From JAFDXJ01 sp038257845 (GTDB lineage Bacteria > Bacteroidota > Bacteroidia > Chitinophagales > Chitinophagaceae), in NCBI GenBank assembly GCA_038257845.1, contig JBBSQL010000013.1, positions 1 through 64,000 on the forward strand: a stretch of 64,000 nucleotides of DNA, written 5' to 3'. The notes below the pieces were generated by a model. It was not told where the DNA came from and made no database searches. It was given only the letters and a program-made list of their open reading frames with translations. The translations under genes were made by a program, and so were the position numbers. This document shows, in pieces, positions 1-10,000 of the stretch (its first letter is position 1; each line of letters opens with the position of its first letter).

Positions 1-69
1 CAACAAAGCATTGATAACTGGAAAACTGTTTTGAAAAAAATAAAATCTATACTGGAAGAGAAAAAATAA
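1..69 (+). CDS. C-terminal fragment of an unknown protein (possibly SRPBCC/AHSA1 family)
   Basis: An open frame enters from the left edge and stops with TAA at 67-69. It encodes 22 residues, beginning QQSIDNWKTVLKK and ending in a lysine-rich tail. This amphipathic tail resembles the C-terminal helix of SRPBCC/AHSA1-like proteins, which often sit next to VOC genes in Bacteroidota. Too little is visible for a firm call. Confidence 0.4.
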   Translation, partial: QQSIDNWKTVLKKIKSILEEKK

Positions 70-91
70 TTTTGAAACTTTAAAAAAATAA

Positions 92-520
92 ATGAAAGCA
101 AAAGCAATGATTCCCTGCATCGGGTATAAAGATGCGCCGGCCGCCATTGAATGGTTATGTAAGGCATTTGGTTTTGAAAAACATTTAATTGTGCCGGGGG
201 AAAATAATTCTATTGATCATGCACAACTCGCGCTGGGCGATGTCATGATCATGACCGGTTCAGCGGATCATGACAGGCCTTACAGCAATCTTACCAATAC
301 ACCTTCGGAAAATGGTGGGAAAGAAACGCAAAGCCCTTATGTAGTGCTGGATGATGCCGATATAGAAGCGCATTATAAAATGGCAAAAGCCGCTGGTGCA
401 AAGATCATCATGGAATTAAAAGAAGAAGATTATGGTGGAAGAAATTATTCCTGTTATGATATTGAAGGACACTTATGGAATTTCGGTTCTTATGATCCAT
501 GGGAGGATATTCACCCGTGA
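92..520 (+). CDS. VOC family (glyoxalase/bleomycin-resistance fold) protein
   Basis: A 142-residue protein with one vicinal-oxygen-chelate module. It begins with a PCIGYKDAPAAIEWL strand-helix, continues with a 'FGFEKH' turn and a 'LALGDVMIMTG' strand, and closes with 'YSCYDIEGHLWNFGSYDP', the typical second half of a PhnB/glyoxalase-like domain. Such proteins bind metals or small ligands; the substrate cannot be told from sequence. It starts 22 bp after the preceding stop and is followed by two more VOC proteins, so this is a small VOC cluster. The family is clear, the function unknown. Confidence 0.8.
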   Translation: MKAKAMIPCIGYKDAPAAIEWLCKAFGFEKHLIVPGENNSIDHAQLALGDVMIMTGSADHDRPYSNLTNTPSENGGKETQSPYVVLDDADIEAHYKMAKAAGAKIIMELKEEDYGGRNYSCYDIEGHLWNFGSYDPWEDIHP

Positions 521-656
521 TCATTTCTTAAAGATAGTCGCAAACCACCCCTGAAATGTCCTGTTTACCGCCTGTCAATTTTATTGAATCGTTTTAGATT
601 TGCTTTTAAAAAATAATTATTTTAGATTTTTTAAACACACATTTAAATTAAATTTT

Positions 657-1097
657 ATGGCAAGCGTAAGCACTTATTTAAACTTCCCGAATCATACCGA
701 GGAAGCATTTATTTATTACAAATCAATTTTTGGTGGAGAATTTGCCGGGCAGGGCATCATGCGGTTTGGCGATATACCACCACAGGAAGGCCAGCCGGCA
801 ATGGATCCCGCAATGAACAACCTCGTAATGCATGTGTCGCTTCCCATTCTTGGTGGACATTTATTAATGGGCACAGATGCACCGGAACAAATGGGTTTCA
901 AAGTGAATTTTGGAAATAATATTTATATAAACCTGGAACCGGATTCAAGAGAAGAAACCAAAAAATTATTTGATGCGCTCAGCGCAGGCGGTAAAGTATT
1001 AAACAAATTGGAGGATATGTTTTGGGGTGATTATTTTGGAAGCTGCACAGATAAATATGGCGTTCAATGGATGTTTAATTGTTCATCAAAAAAATAA
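657..1097 (+). CDS. PhnB-like VOC family protein
   Basis: A 146-residue protein from the ATG at 657 (MASVSTYLNFPNHTEEAF). An in-frame TTG at 600 would add 19 low-complexity residues, which I think are untranslated. The order 'YLNFPNHTEEAFIYYKSIFGGE', 'HVSLPILGGHLLMGTD' and 'GDYFGSCTDKYGVQWMFN' is that of PhnB-like VOC proteins (labelled 3-demethylubiquinone-9 3-methyltransferase domain in older annotation). They are small dimeric cytoplasmic proteins, mostly of unknown substrate. The stop TAA is one base before the next gene's ATG, so the two genes are probably co-translated. Confidence 0.8.
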   Translation: MASVSTYLNFPNHTEEAFIYYKSIFGGEFAGQGIMRFGDIPPQEGQPAMDPAMNNLVMHVSLPILGGHLLMGTDAPEQMGFKVNFGNNIYINLEPDSREETKKLFDALSAGGKVLNKLEDMFWGDYFGSCTDKYGVQWMFNCSSKK

Positions 1098-1098
1098 A

Positions 1099-1968
1099 AT
1101 GAAAATAAAAAATCAATTGTATCCCTGCCTGTGGTTTGATGGAAAAGCCCAGGAAGCCGCAACATTTTATACAACAGTATTTGATGATTCAAATATCATT
1201 ACTGAAAACCCGATCGTTGTTTTTTTTGACTTGAATGGTAATCAATTTATGGGATTAAATGGCGGCCCAATGTATCAAATCAATCCGTCCATTTCATTTT
1301 TTGTTTTTTGCGAAACCATTGATGAAGTAGAAAATAAATGGAATGCATTAACCAATGGTGGCGCGGTTTTAATGCCTTTAGATAAATATCCCTGGAATGA
1401 AAAATATGGCTGGTGCCAGGATCAATATGGCGTGAACTGGCAATTGATGGTGGAAAAAAATGCTGCGCAAAAAATTGCACCGGCACTCATGTTTACCAAA
1501 AATAATGCAGGCAAAGCAGAAGAAGCTATGCAATTTTATACACAAGTTTTTAATCACAGGAATGAACAAGGTGGTGCCAATAAAATTCAATCTGTAAGCC
1601 TGTATGAAAAAGGCGAACCGGATGTGGAAGGAACCATCAAGCATGCGCGCTTTTTGTTGAACGGGCAATTATTTTGTAGCATGGATAGTTCCGCAGCACA
1701 CGCTTTTTCTTTTAATGAAGGTGTGTCTATTGTTGTGCCTTGTGAAACACAGGACGACATAGATTATTTCTGGGAAAAATTGTCTGAAGGTGGCAGCAAA
1801 GTGGAATGTGGCTGGCTGAAGGATAAGTATGGTGTATGCTGGCAAATCGTTCCGGCCAATTTATCTAAATTTTTTGTTACACCGGAAAAAAGAGAAAAGG
1901 TAATGAAAGCAGTTATGTCCATGAAAAAATTAGTCATTGAAGAACTGGAACATGCTGCAAATTCATAA
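1099..1968 (+). CDS. Two-domain PhnB-like VOC protein
   Basis: A 289-residue protein from the ATG at 1099, one base after the preceding stop. The longer frame from 1027 would run inside the upstream gene and is unlikely. Two tandem VOC domains are visible: residues about 1-125 (PCLWFDGKAQEAATFYTTVF to 'YGWCQDQYGVNWQLMV') and about 130-265 ('PALMFTKNNAGKAEEAMQFY' to 'CGWLKDKYGVCWQIVP'). Each ends in the W-x-x-D-x-Y-G-V-x-W-Q signature. The C-terminus is a short lysine/methionine-rich helix. An internally duplicated VOC fold can form a complete pseudo-dimer on its own. Substrate unknown. Confidence 0.8.
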   Translation: MKIKNQLYPCLWFDGKAQEAATFYTTVFDDSNIITENPIVVFFDLNGNQFMGLNGGPMYQINPSISFFVFCETIDEVENKWNALTNGGAVLMPLDKYPWNEKYGWCQDQYGVNWQLMVEKNAAQKIAPALMFTKNNAGKAEEAMQFYTQVFNHRNEQGGANKIQSVSLYEKGEPDVEGTIKHARFLLNGQLFCSMDSSAAHAFSFNEGVSIVVPCETQDDIDYFWEKLSEGGSKVECGWLKDKYGVCWQIVPANLSKFFVTPEKREKVMKAVMSMKKLVIEELEHAANS

Positions 1969-1980
1969 CTGATAAAGAGA

Positions 1981-1988
1981 TATTTTTG
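1981..1988 (+). promoter_or_regulatory. Bacteroidota -7 element directly before the start codon
   Basis: TATTTTTG matches the TAnnTTTG consensus and ends 3 nt before the ATG at 1992, so a transcript would begin at or next to the start codon (leaderless). The matching -33 TTTG is weak here. Confidence 0.4.
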
Positions 1989-1991
1989 CGT

Positions 1992-3119
1992 ATGCATGAA
2001 AAAAATTCGTATAAACCGCTTTTCATTTTTGATGAAGAAATCACTTACCTCAATTGCGCAAACATGGCGCCCATGCTGCATTCCGTGAAAGCAGCAGGCA
2101 TCGAAGCGCTTGAACGAAAAGCCAGTCCCTGGAAATTTACAAATGCTGACTGGCTAAACAACACAGAAGTATTGCGTGAACTTGCAGCAAAAGTATTTTG
2201 TACAAGTACAAATAATATAACGCTGATTCCATCTGCGAGTTATGGTCTCGCTTTGGCGGCAAAAAATTTAAATCCCGGTAAAGGAAAAAAAATTATTTTA
2301 CTGGAAGGACAATTCCCTTCCAATTTTTATGTATGGCAGGAAATGTCCGAACGAATGGAGATGCCATTGGTTATAATTCGTAAAAATGAAAATAAAACTT
2401 TTACTGAAAGTTTACTGGAAGCCATTGATGAAAATACCGGTATCGTTACCATTCCAAACTGTCACTGGATGGATGGGGAATGGATTGATATTGAAACGAT
2501 CAGCCTGGCAGTGAAAAAAGTGCATGCATATTTTGTACTTGATCTCAGCCAGTCTCTCGGTGCATTACCCATTGATATAGAAAAAATTGATCCCGACTTT
2601 GCCGTATCTGTCGGGTATAAATGGTTGATGGGTGCTTATGGTTTGGGCTATATGTATATTTCGCCCCGCTGGCATGAAAAAGGTGAGCCGCTTGAATATT
2701 CCTGGCTTACCAGAAAAGGTAGTGAAAACGCGGCAGCACTTACAGATTATCGCCGGGAATACAGGGATGGCGCAAGGAAATTTGATATGGGTGAAAATAC
2801 CCAGTTTCATTTATTATCTATTGCCATCGCGGGTTTGCGCCAGGTACTCGACTGGAAAATTGAGTTTATTCAAAACACTTTACAAGTCTTTAGTAAGGCC
2901 ATTTATAATTTTAAAAATGAAATGGGCATACCTGTTTCTCCTGGAAAAACACTCACCCATATTTCAGGAATTCCAATTAAAAATAATCCTGAAAAAATTA
3001 AACAACTGCTAACTGAAAATAAAATTATTATCAGCTATCGCGGGCCGATGGTAAGGGTCTCACCCCATTTATATAATGACATGCAGGATATTGAAAAATT
3101 GTTTTCCTGTTTTACATAA
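1992..3119 (+). CDS. PLP-dependent aminotransferase class V-fold enzyme
   Basis: A 375-residue fold-type I PLP enzyme of the class V aminotransferase/cysteine desulfurase-like group. The cofactor region is visible as 'FVLDLSQSLGALPIDI' (Asp184 and Gln187 contacting the pyridine ring) and 'SVGYKWLMGAYGLGYMYI', whose Lys210 should form the Schiff base. Length fits the kynureninase/isopenicillin-epimerase-like branch. The ATG at 1992 is chosen over an in-frame TTG two codons earlier because a TAnnTTTG element sits directly upstream. It lies 76 bp before the UbiA gene on the same strand, so it may belong to the polyketide operon, but that is not proven. Exact reaction unknown. Confidence 0.75.
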   Translation: MHEKNSYKPLFIFDEEITYLNCANMAPMLHSVKAAGIEALERKASPWKFTNADWLNNTEVLRELAAKVFCTSTNNITLIPSASYGLALAAKNLNPGKGKKIILLEGQFPSNFYVWQEMSERMEMPLVIIRKNENKTFTESLLEAIDENTGIVTIPNCHWMDGEWIDIETISLAVKKVHAYFVLDLSQSLGALPIDIEKIDPDFAVSVGYKWLMGAYGLGYMYISPRWHEKGEPLEYSWLTRKGSENAAALTDYRREYRDGARKFDMGENTQFHLLSIAIAGLRQVLDWKIEFIQNTLQVFSKAIYNFKNEMGIPVSPGKTLTHISGIPIKNNPEKIKQLLTENKIIISYRGPMVRVSPHLYNDMQDIEKLFSCFT

Positions 3120-3195
3120 ATGAAGTTTTTGCCTGGGGAATTTATTACGGATAAATAAAAAAATATCTTAGCTTGGGAATTATTAAAAAGCAGTC

Positions 3196-4059
3196 ATGCT
3201 ATCCCGAAATAATATACGGCTCTTACGCATACCATTTTCAATATTTCTTTCGCCCCTTTATTTTTTTGCTTTATCACAGGTTAGTGAAATAAATGTAACC
3301 AAATCTATTTTCATTTTTATAATTTTGCATTTGCTGATATACCCTGCCAGTAATGGTTACAACAGTTACATGGATCGTGATACAGGACCTATCGGCGGAC
3401 TGGAAAAACCCCCGCTCCCATCACGGGAACTTTTTTATATCACCATTTTTATGGATGCATTTGCGATCATCCTGGGATTATTTATCAGCCCGCTATTTGC
3501 TTTTTCATTATTGTTTTATATCGGCGCATCTAAGGCATACAGTTATCGTGGGATTCGTTTAAAAAAATTTCCAATCATCGGGTATCTCACCGTAATTTTT
3601 TTCCAGGGCGCATTTACATTTGCCCTTGTATATTATGGTTGTAGCAATTCTTCCACACAGCCATTCCCATATCTCGGTTTAATGGTGAGCGCCTTCCTCA
3701 TTGGCGGTTTTTATCCCTTAACACAAATTTACCAGCACAGGCAGGATTTGGATGATGGCGTTCAAACAATAAGTTACAAACTTGGTTATACAGGCACATT
3801 TATTTTTTGTATCATCATTTATATTGCTGCATTTATTTGCATGGCACAATTATTTGTGCTAAATAATGAATTGGTAAAGTTTTTCGTAGTCAGCATCTTT
3901 TTTATTCCTGTTATCGTTTATTTCATGAAGTGGTTTTTGATGGTTAGGAAAAATAATCAGGCCGCTAATTTCAAAAACACGATGCGTATGAACTGGATCG
4001 CATCCATTTGTACAAACATTGCATTCATCATACTTTTAACCTGGAATCATATTGAGTAA
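3196..4059 (+). CDS. UbiA family prenyltransferase
   Basis: A 287-residue polytopic membrane protein, mostly hydrophobic helices. The first Asp-rich motif is around residues 53-62 (NGYNSYMDRDTG) and the second is 'HRQDLDDGVQTISYKLG'. In UbiA enzymes these bind the Mg-diphosphate of a prenyl donor during transfer to an aromatic or quinone-like acceptor. The stop codon overlaps the start of the type III polyketide synthase by 8 bp. The natural inference is that it prenylates the phenolic product of that synthase, although some UbiA proteins in Bacteroidota act on other acceptors. Confidence 0.8.
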   Translation: MLSRNNIRLLRIPFSIFLSPLYFFALSQVSEINVTKSIFIFIILHLLIYPASNGYNSYMDRDTGPIGGLEKPPLPSRELFYITIFMDAFAIILGLFISPLFAFSLLFYIGASKAYSYRGIRLKKFPIIGYLTVIFFQGAFTFALVYYGCSNSSTQPFPYLGLMVSAFLIGGFYPLTQIYQHRQDLDDGVQTISYKLGYTGTFIFCIIIYIAAFICMAQLFVLNNELVKFFVVSIFFIPVIVYFMKWFLMVRKNNQAANFKNTMRMNWIASICTNIAFIILLTWNHIE

Positions 4060-5134
4060 AATTATTTCTATCGGTACAGCCTTACCGGCTTATAAACACA
4101 GCCAGGATAAAATTCTTGGCTTTATGAAAGACGCATATAAATTAAATGATGTAGAAAAACGCAAATTAAAATTCCTCTATCACCAGGGAGGTATTGACAC
4201 ACGATATTCAGCCGTACCCGATTATAGCTGCGAAAAAAATGCATGGGAATTTTATCCGGCCACTCCAGGCATGGAGCCATTCCCAAATCTTGAAAAAAGA
4301 ATGGATTGGTATAATGAAAAAGCTGCCCCGCTTGCGTTAGCAGCAATTCATAATTGCCTGCAGAAAACCAAAGAAAAAAAGATCACACATTTGATCACGG
4401 TGAGTTGTACTGGCATGAGTGCACCGGGACTTGATATTGAATTAATGCAATTATTAAATTTGCCTGCCTCAACATTTCGCACTTCCATCAATTTCATGGG
4501 ATGTTATGCAGCCATTCATGCATTGAAGATTGCGGATGCATTTTGTAAAGCAGATAAAAGTGCCAGGGTAATGATTGTTTGTATAGAACTTTGTACACTA
4601 CATTTTCAAAAAGAAAATACTTTGGAAAATTTGACCAGCAGTATGCTATTCGCAGATGGAGCAGCAGCAGCAATGGTTTCCGGCGATGATGCACAAGAAG
4701 GATTATCTATAGATCATTTTTATTCGAGTGTTGCACACCCCGGAAAAAATGATATGGCCTGGACAATTTCCTCCAAAGGTTTCCTGATGACGTTGAGCAG
4801 TTATGTACCTCAATTAATTAAAAATAATTTTGAGGCATTATTGCATTCTGCTTTGCTTGAAGCAAAAATGGATAAAGATAAAATTGCCCGTTGGTGCATT
4901 CATCCCGGCGGAAGAAAAATACTTGAAGCAGTGCAGCAAAGCCTGCACCTGGAAAAAAAAGATTTGCAGGAGAGTTATGATGTTTTAAAAAATTATGGGA
5001 ATATGTCATCACCCACTATCTTGTTTGTTTTGCAAAATATCATGAACGAAATCATTCATACTAAAAAGGAAAATATCTTTGGCGCTGCATTTGGTCCCGG
5101 CCTTACAATGGAAACATTTATTTTATCTGCATGA
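4052..5134 (+). CDS. Type III polyketide synthase (chalcone/stilbene synthase superfamily)
   Basis: A 360-residue homodimeric-type ketosynthase. The triad is complete: Cys151 in 'NFMGCYAAIHAL', His284 in 'CIHPGGRK' and Asn317 in 'NYGNMSSPTILF'. The late 'GAAFGPGLTMET' loop is the family signature near the active site. These enzymes condense an acyl-CoA starter with malonyl-CoA to make alkylresorcinols, alkylpyrones or similar phenols. The only sensible start is TTG at 4052, overlapping the UbiA stop, so translation is probably coupled. The downstream methyltransferase begins inside its stop codon (ATGA). Starter and product cannot be read from sequence. Confidence 0.93.
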   Translation: MSKIISIGTALPAYKHSQDKILGFMKDAYKLNDVEKRKLKFLYHQGGIDTRYSAVPDYSCEKNAWEFYPATPGMEPFPNLEKRMDWYNEKAAPLALAAIHNCLQKTKEKKITHLITVSCTGMSAPGLDIELMQLLNLPASTFRTSINFMGCYAAIHALKIADAFCKADKSARVMIVCIELCTLHFQKENTLENLTSSMLFADGAAAAMVSGDDAQEGLSIDHFYSSVAHPGKNDMAWTISSKGFLMTLSSYVPQLIKNNFEALLHSALLEAKMDKDKIARWCIHPGGRKILEAVQQSLHLEKKDLQESYDVLKNYGNMSSPTILFVLQNIMNEIIHTKKENIFGAAFGPGLTMETFILSA

Positions 5135-5823
5135 TTGATTTGAAAAAAAGAAGTTATCAAAAAGAATTAATGGATGGGGACAACATTCCATTTGCTGATA
5201 TGGCGCAAACTTTAGAGGAACTCAATGTTGTCAATACCATGCTGGGCGGGCATTCTATCACGATAAAAGGCATTTCCCGGTTAGTAATTCCCGGGAATAA
5301 AATGACGATCTGCGAGATAGGTTGTGGCGGTGGAGACAACCTATATGCGATCTACAATTATTGCAAAAAAAATCATATTGACGCCAATTTTATCGGCGTA
5401 GATTTGAATAGTTCGTGTATTGAATATGCACGGAATAAATACCCGCAAATCCCCTGCGAATGGATTTGCTCGGATTATGCAAAAGTAAATTTTGAAATAA
5501 AACCCACAATCATTTTCAACGCTTTATTTTGTCATCATTTTACGGATGAACAGTTAGTTTATATGCTTCGCTGGATGCATTCAAACAGTATCGCCGGTTT
5601 TTTTATAAATGATTTACAAAGGAATAAAATTGCTTATTACCTCATTAAATGGATCACCCATGCTTTCAGTAAATCATACCTGGTAAAAAATGATGCTTGT
5701 CTTTCAGTGGCCCGCAGTTTTACAAGGCAGGAATGGAAAGATTTTTTTTCAAAAGCAGGAATAAATTCCTTTACAATTCAATGGAAATGGGCGTTTCGCT
5801 GGTTAGTAACCTGTAAAAAATAA
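5131..5823 (+). CDS. Class I SAM-dependent methyltransferase
   Basis: A 230-residue Rossmann methyltransferase. Motif I is 'ICEIGCGGGDNLYAIYNYC', followed by the acidic 'FIGVDLNSSC' that binds the SAM ribose, then 'IIFNALFCHHFTDEQL' as the motif IV region. ATG 5131 overlaps the polyketide synthase stop as ATGA, a strong sign of co-translation. By analogy with type III PKS operons that pair a synthase with a methyltransferase and a flavin hydroxylase (for example the Streptomyces srs phenolic-lipid genes), it may O- or C-methylate the polyketide. The substrate is inference. Confidence 0.85.
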   Translation: MIDLKKRSYQKELMDGDNIPFADMAQTLEELNVVNTMLGGHSITIKGISRLVIPGNKMTICEIGCGGGDNLYAIYNYCKKNHIDANFIGVDLNSSCIEYARNKYPQIPCEWICSDYAKVNFEIKPTIIFNALFCHHFTDEQLVYMLRWMHSNSIAGFFINDLQRNKIAYYLIKWITHAFSKSYLVKNDACLSVARSFTRQEWKDFFSKAGINSFTIQWKWAFRWLVTCKK

Positions 5824-5832
5824 TATCAGCAA

Positions 5833-6972
5833 ATGAGTAATGATTCCCAATATGATGCAGCCGTTATTGGTGGCGGCCTGGCGGGTTTATCGTTTTCTAT
5901 CCTGCTCGCACGCGCAGGTTTTTCTGTTATTTTATTTGAAAAAGAAAAATATCCTTTTCATAAAGTTTGTGGAGAATACATTAGTTTGGAATCACTTGAA
6001 TTTTTAAAAACTTTAGGTATTGACCCCGATATTTTACACCTTCCAAAAATCAATCATTTAATAGTAAGTGCGCCCAATGGGAAAATACTAAAGCATGATC
6101 TCAATCCCGGAGGTATCGGTATTAGCAGGTTTCGCCTGGATTTTTTATTAATGCAAAAGGCAGTTGATGCAGGCGTTATTGTACAAGAACAGATAAAGGT
6201 GCAGGACATTATTTTCCGGGATGAATTCTTTACTATAAAAACAAATCGCGAAACAATTCAATCAACAATTGCTATCGGCGCTTTTGGCAAAAAAAGTAAT
6301 ATTGATATTCAATGGAAAAGGCCTTTCAGTTTTGCGGCTAAAAATAAAAATAATAATTATGTGGGTATTAAATACCATATCAAAACAAATTTTCCCAACG
6401 ATACAATTGCCTTACACAATTTCGAAAATGGTTATTGTGGTTTGTCGAAGATTGAAGATGACCTGCACAATCTCTGTTATATGACGACTGCTGAAAATTT
6501 AAAAAAGTGGAAAGGAGATATACAGCTTATGGAAAAGAATATTTTGTGCAAGAACCCCCATTTAAAAGAAATTTTTGAAAACTGTCTATTTGAAAATAAA
6601 AAGCCTGTTGTCATTTCCCAAATAAGTTTTGACGAAAAAACCCAGGTGGAAAACCATGTTTTATTAACCGGTGACGCGGCCGGTATGATAACTCCTTTAT
6701 GTGGAAATGGTATGAGTATGGCTTTACATAGTGCCAAAATTGCCGCAACTTTATCCCGGGATTTCCTGGAGCAAAAAATAAGTCGTATGCAAATGGAAGA
6801 AAGTTATCAAACCCTGTGGCAGCAAGCATTTTCAAACCGTTTAAAAACCGGCAGGAGGTTACAAACTTTTTTTGGGAATCGCTTTCTTTCGAATTTTATC
6901 ATAACAATCCTCAAACCATTTCCTCCTTTTATAAAATATTTTATACGCAAAACCCATGGAAAAGCCTTTTAA
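5833..6972 (+). CDS. FAD-dependent oxidoreductase (aromatic hydroxylase / geranylgeranyl reductase-like)
   Basis: A 379-residue flavoprotein. The N-terminal dinucleotide motif 'AAVIGGGLAGLSFSILLARAG' is followed by 'EKEKYPFHKVCGEYIS', and the second FAD motif is 'LLTGDAAGMITPLCGNGMSMAL', the GD-rich sequence of p-hydroxybenzoate-hydroxylase-fold enzymes. No membrane anchor is obvious. It starts 9 bp after the methyltransferase stop and is the last gene of the operon. A likely role is hydroxylation or oxidation of the polyketide phenol, perhaps to a quinone, or reduction of an isoprenoid chain. These alternatives cannot be separated by eye. Confidence 0.8.
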   Translation: MSNDSQYDAAVIGGGLAGLSFSILLARAGFSVILFEKEKYPFHKVCGEYISLESLEFLKTLGIDPDILHLPKINHLIVSAPNGKILKHDLNPGGIGISRFRLDFLLMQKAVDAGVIVQEQIKVQDIIFRDEFFTIKTNRETIQSTIAIGAFGKKSNIDIQWKRPFSFAAKNKNNNYVGIKYHIKTNFPNDTIALHNFENGYCGLSKIEDDLHNLCYMTTAENLKKWKGDIQLMEKNILCKNPHLKEIFENCLFENKKPVVISQISFDEKTQVENHVLLTGDAAGMITPLCGNGMSMALHSAKIAATLSRDFLEQKISRMQMEESYQTLWQQAFSNRLKTGRRLQTFFGNRFLSNFIITILKPFPPFIKYFIRKTHGKAF

Positions 6973-7063
6973 AAAATGTCAGTCCCGAAATTTTGTAACC
7001 ATATCTTTTACACTTTACACAATATTTTAGGCTTTTGGTTTTATCTTTATTGTTTCACAGCCA

Positions 7064-10000
7064 ATGCAAATCTTAAAAAAGGCCTTAAAAATATTTCTTC
7101 GTATTATTTTAGTTTTACTGGGACTCATTTTCCTTGTGTACTTGCTTATTCAAACAAGTCCCGTGCAAAATTTCCTGGCGGGCAAAGCCACCACCTATTT
7201 ATCCAAAGAATTAAAAACAGAAGTGCATCTTGATAAGATCAGTTTTTCATTGCTGGATAAAGTGGACCTGACCGGGTTTTTAATCAGAGACCGGGGAAAT
7301 GATACGATTCTTTATGCGGGCGCATTGAAACTTCGTGTGACAGATTGGTTTATTTTTAAAAAGCAAATTGAGTTGAAATATATCGGCCTGGAAGATGCTG
7401 TAATCTTCCAAAACCGAAAAGATTCTGTATGGAATTTTCAATTCCTTATAGATTATTTTTCCAAAACTTCCACTACGAAAAAAGATACTACTGGCATCAG
7501 TTTGAATTTTAAAAAACTGGACTTGAAAAATGTATTATATGTCAAAGATGATGAATGGGTAGGGCAGAAAATGAGTGCGAAAGTTGGAAGCCTTTTATTG
7601 GATGCAGATAAAATTGACCTTTCAAAAAATATCTTCCTGATACATACACTGGAACTTGATAAACCCAATTTTATTTTAGAAAACTTTGATGGACTTCGCC
7701 CGGATAGTCTTTCTGCCAAAGTGTTTGAGGTTGATAGCATTTCACGGCTTAACCCCAGTGGCATCACGGCAAAAATTAATTCAATAAAAATTACAAATGG
7801 TTATTTTGGAAATTTAAAACGTGGGGCGAAGTCGGAAAAAGGAAAATTTGATGGCACAAATATCCAGGCATCATCATTGAATGGAACCATTGAAAAATTT
7901 GTTTTGGAAAATGATACCATACTTGCCAAAGTAAATCTCAATGCGAAAGAACGCAGTGGTTTTGAATTGAAAAGATTGAAAGCAAATGTGAAGATAAATC
8001 CGCAGATTCTGGAATTCAGCGAGATGGACCTGCGTGCCGGTAACTCAAGCATCGGTGATTATTATGCCATGCGTTACAAACATTTTAATGCGGACATGGC
8101 GGACTTCATCAATAAAATTTCTATTACTGCCAATTTTAAAAACGCCATGGTCAGCAGTAATGATATTACCTATTTTGCACCTGCATTAAATGATTGGAAA
8201 AAAGATATTTCACTGAGTGGAAAATTTCGTGGCACCATCAGTGATTTCCAGATCGGTGATTTTTTTGCACGAACGGATCAAAATACCTATGCCAGCGGAA
8301 ACCTTACTATGAAAGGGCTCCCGGATATTGACCGCACAAATATCCAGTTGAAAAATGCCGTAGTTCAAACAAACATCCGGGGCATTTCATTTTTATATAA
8401 TGGCCTCACACAATTTAAAAACCCGGATTTTGAATCTTTAGGAAATGTACGCTTCCAGGGAAATTATGCGGGTACAATACATGATTTTGCAATTAATGGA
8501 AATTTCAGTACAGCCCTGGGCGCTTTTTATACAAACCTCAAACTTGGTTTTCCAAAAAATGGAGAACCAGTTTATTCCGGAACTATTCAGACAAAACAAT
8601 TCAACGTTGGCCGTTTTATAAATTCAGATTCATTGGGGCTCATCAGTTTTGAGGGAAAAGTGGATGGCACAAGTTTCACTTTGAATAAAATAAAAACTAC
8701 ATTGAATGGAGTTTTTGCAAGTTTGCAATTCAATGGTTATACCTATCAAAACCTGCGCATCAATGGCACATTACAAAAACAAAAATTTAGTGGCGAATTT
8801 TTAGCCAATGATCCGAATTTTAATTTTACCAGTAATATAGAAATTGATCTTTCCGGCGAAGCACCGAGTTTCAATGTACTGGGCGATTTGGGTGTGGCCA
8901 ATTTTAAAAAATTAAATTTAACCAATAAAGATTTTCAGTTAACCGGTTTATTTGACCTGAATTTTACAGGCCATAATATTGATGATTTTTTAGGAACTGC
9001 AAAAATTTTAAACGCTGTTTTATTAAGTGACAGCACACAACTCGACTTTGACTCGCTCAGTATTTCAGCTTATTATGATAGCAGCCATGAAAAAATTCTA
9101 AGCATTATCAGTAACCAGTTTGATGCTACGGTGAAAGGAAAATTTTCCATCCTGGATCTGCCAAATAGTTTCCAGTCATTTTTAAATACCTATTATCCCG
9201 CACTGATCAATAAACCAAAAGTAGCTCCGCAAAACCAGGACTTTTCAGTGATTGTTCATACCTATAATTTTGACAAATATGCGCACCTGATTAATCCGCA
9301 ATTATCCGGCATGGACAATGTATCAATTACCGGTTCTGTGAATACATCCAGTAAAGATTCCGGCTTCTATTTTACGGCTAATTTTCCCCATGTGCAATAC
9401 AGTAAGTATAAGCTGAAAGATGCATATATACAGGGTTCCGGCGCATTCGACACCTTGCATATTAAGGGCGACATCGACAGATTCTATGTTGGTGATAGTT
9501 TATTTTTTCCCAGTTCAAAATTTACCATAATTTCTTCAAACAATCATTCTGTTTTACACCTCGAAACAAGTGCCAGTGAAAAGCTGAATGCCGCGGATTT
9601 GAACGCCGATATTTATAATCTCGATGATGGTGTTCGCATCAAATTCAGGCCGTCTTCATTTGTCTTAAATTCTAAAAAATGGGATCTTGAAAAAGAGGGT
9701 GAACTTGTAATCCGGAAAAACAGTGCTGTTGCTAATAATGTAAAATTCAAACAGGGCTTCCAGGAAATTTCTATTGAAAGTGAAAACCAGGATAGTACTG
9801 CTGGTAATAACCTTGTGGTAAAATTAAAAGATGTAAATATTGGTGATTTCACTTCCTTGTTTATAAAAAGCCCGACACTCGAAGGCATTGCAAACGGCAA
9901 CATTTTCCTGCGTGATTTTTATGGAAAATTCAATGCCGCCGCAGAAATAGATGCCACGCAATTCAGGCTGGATGATGATTCTGTAGGCCATGTAGTAGTG

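Noticed and set aside
1027..1098. Upstream start for the two-domain VOC protein
   Set aside because: It runs inside the preceding gene; the ATG at 1099 directly follows that gene's stop.
6976..7233. 85-codon frame between the oxidoreductase and the TamB gene
   Set aside because: It overlaps the TamB start in another frame and its composition is low-complexity; no family pattern.
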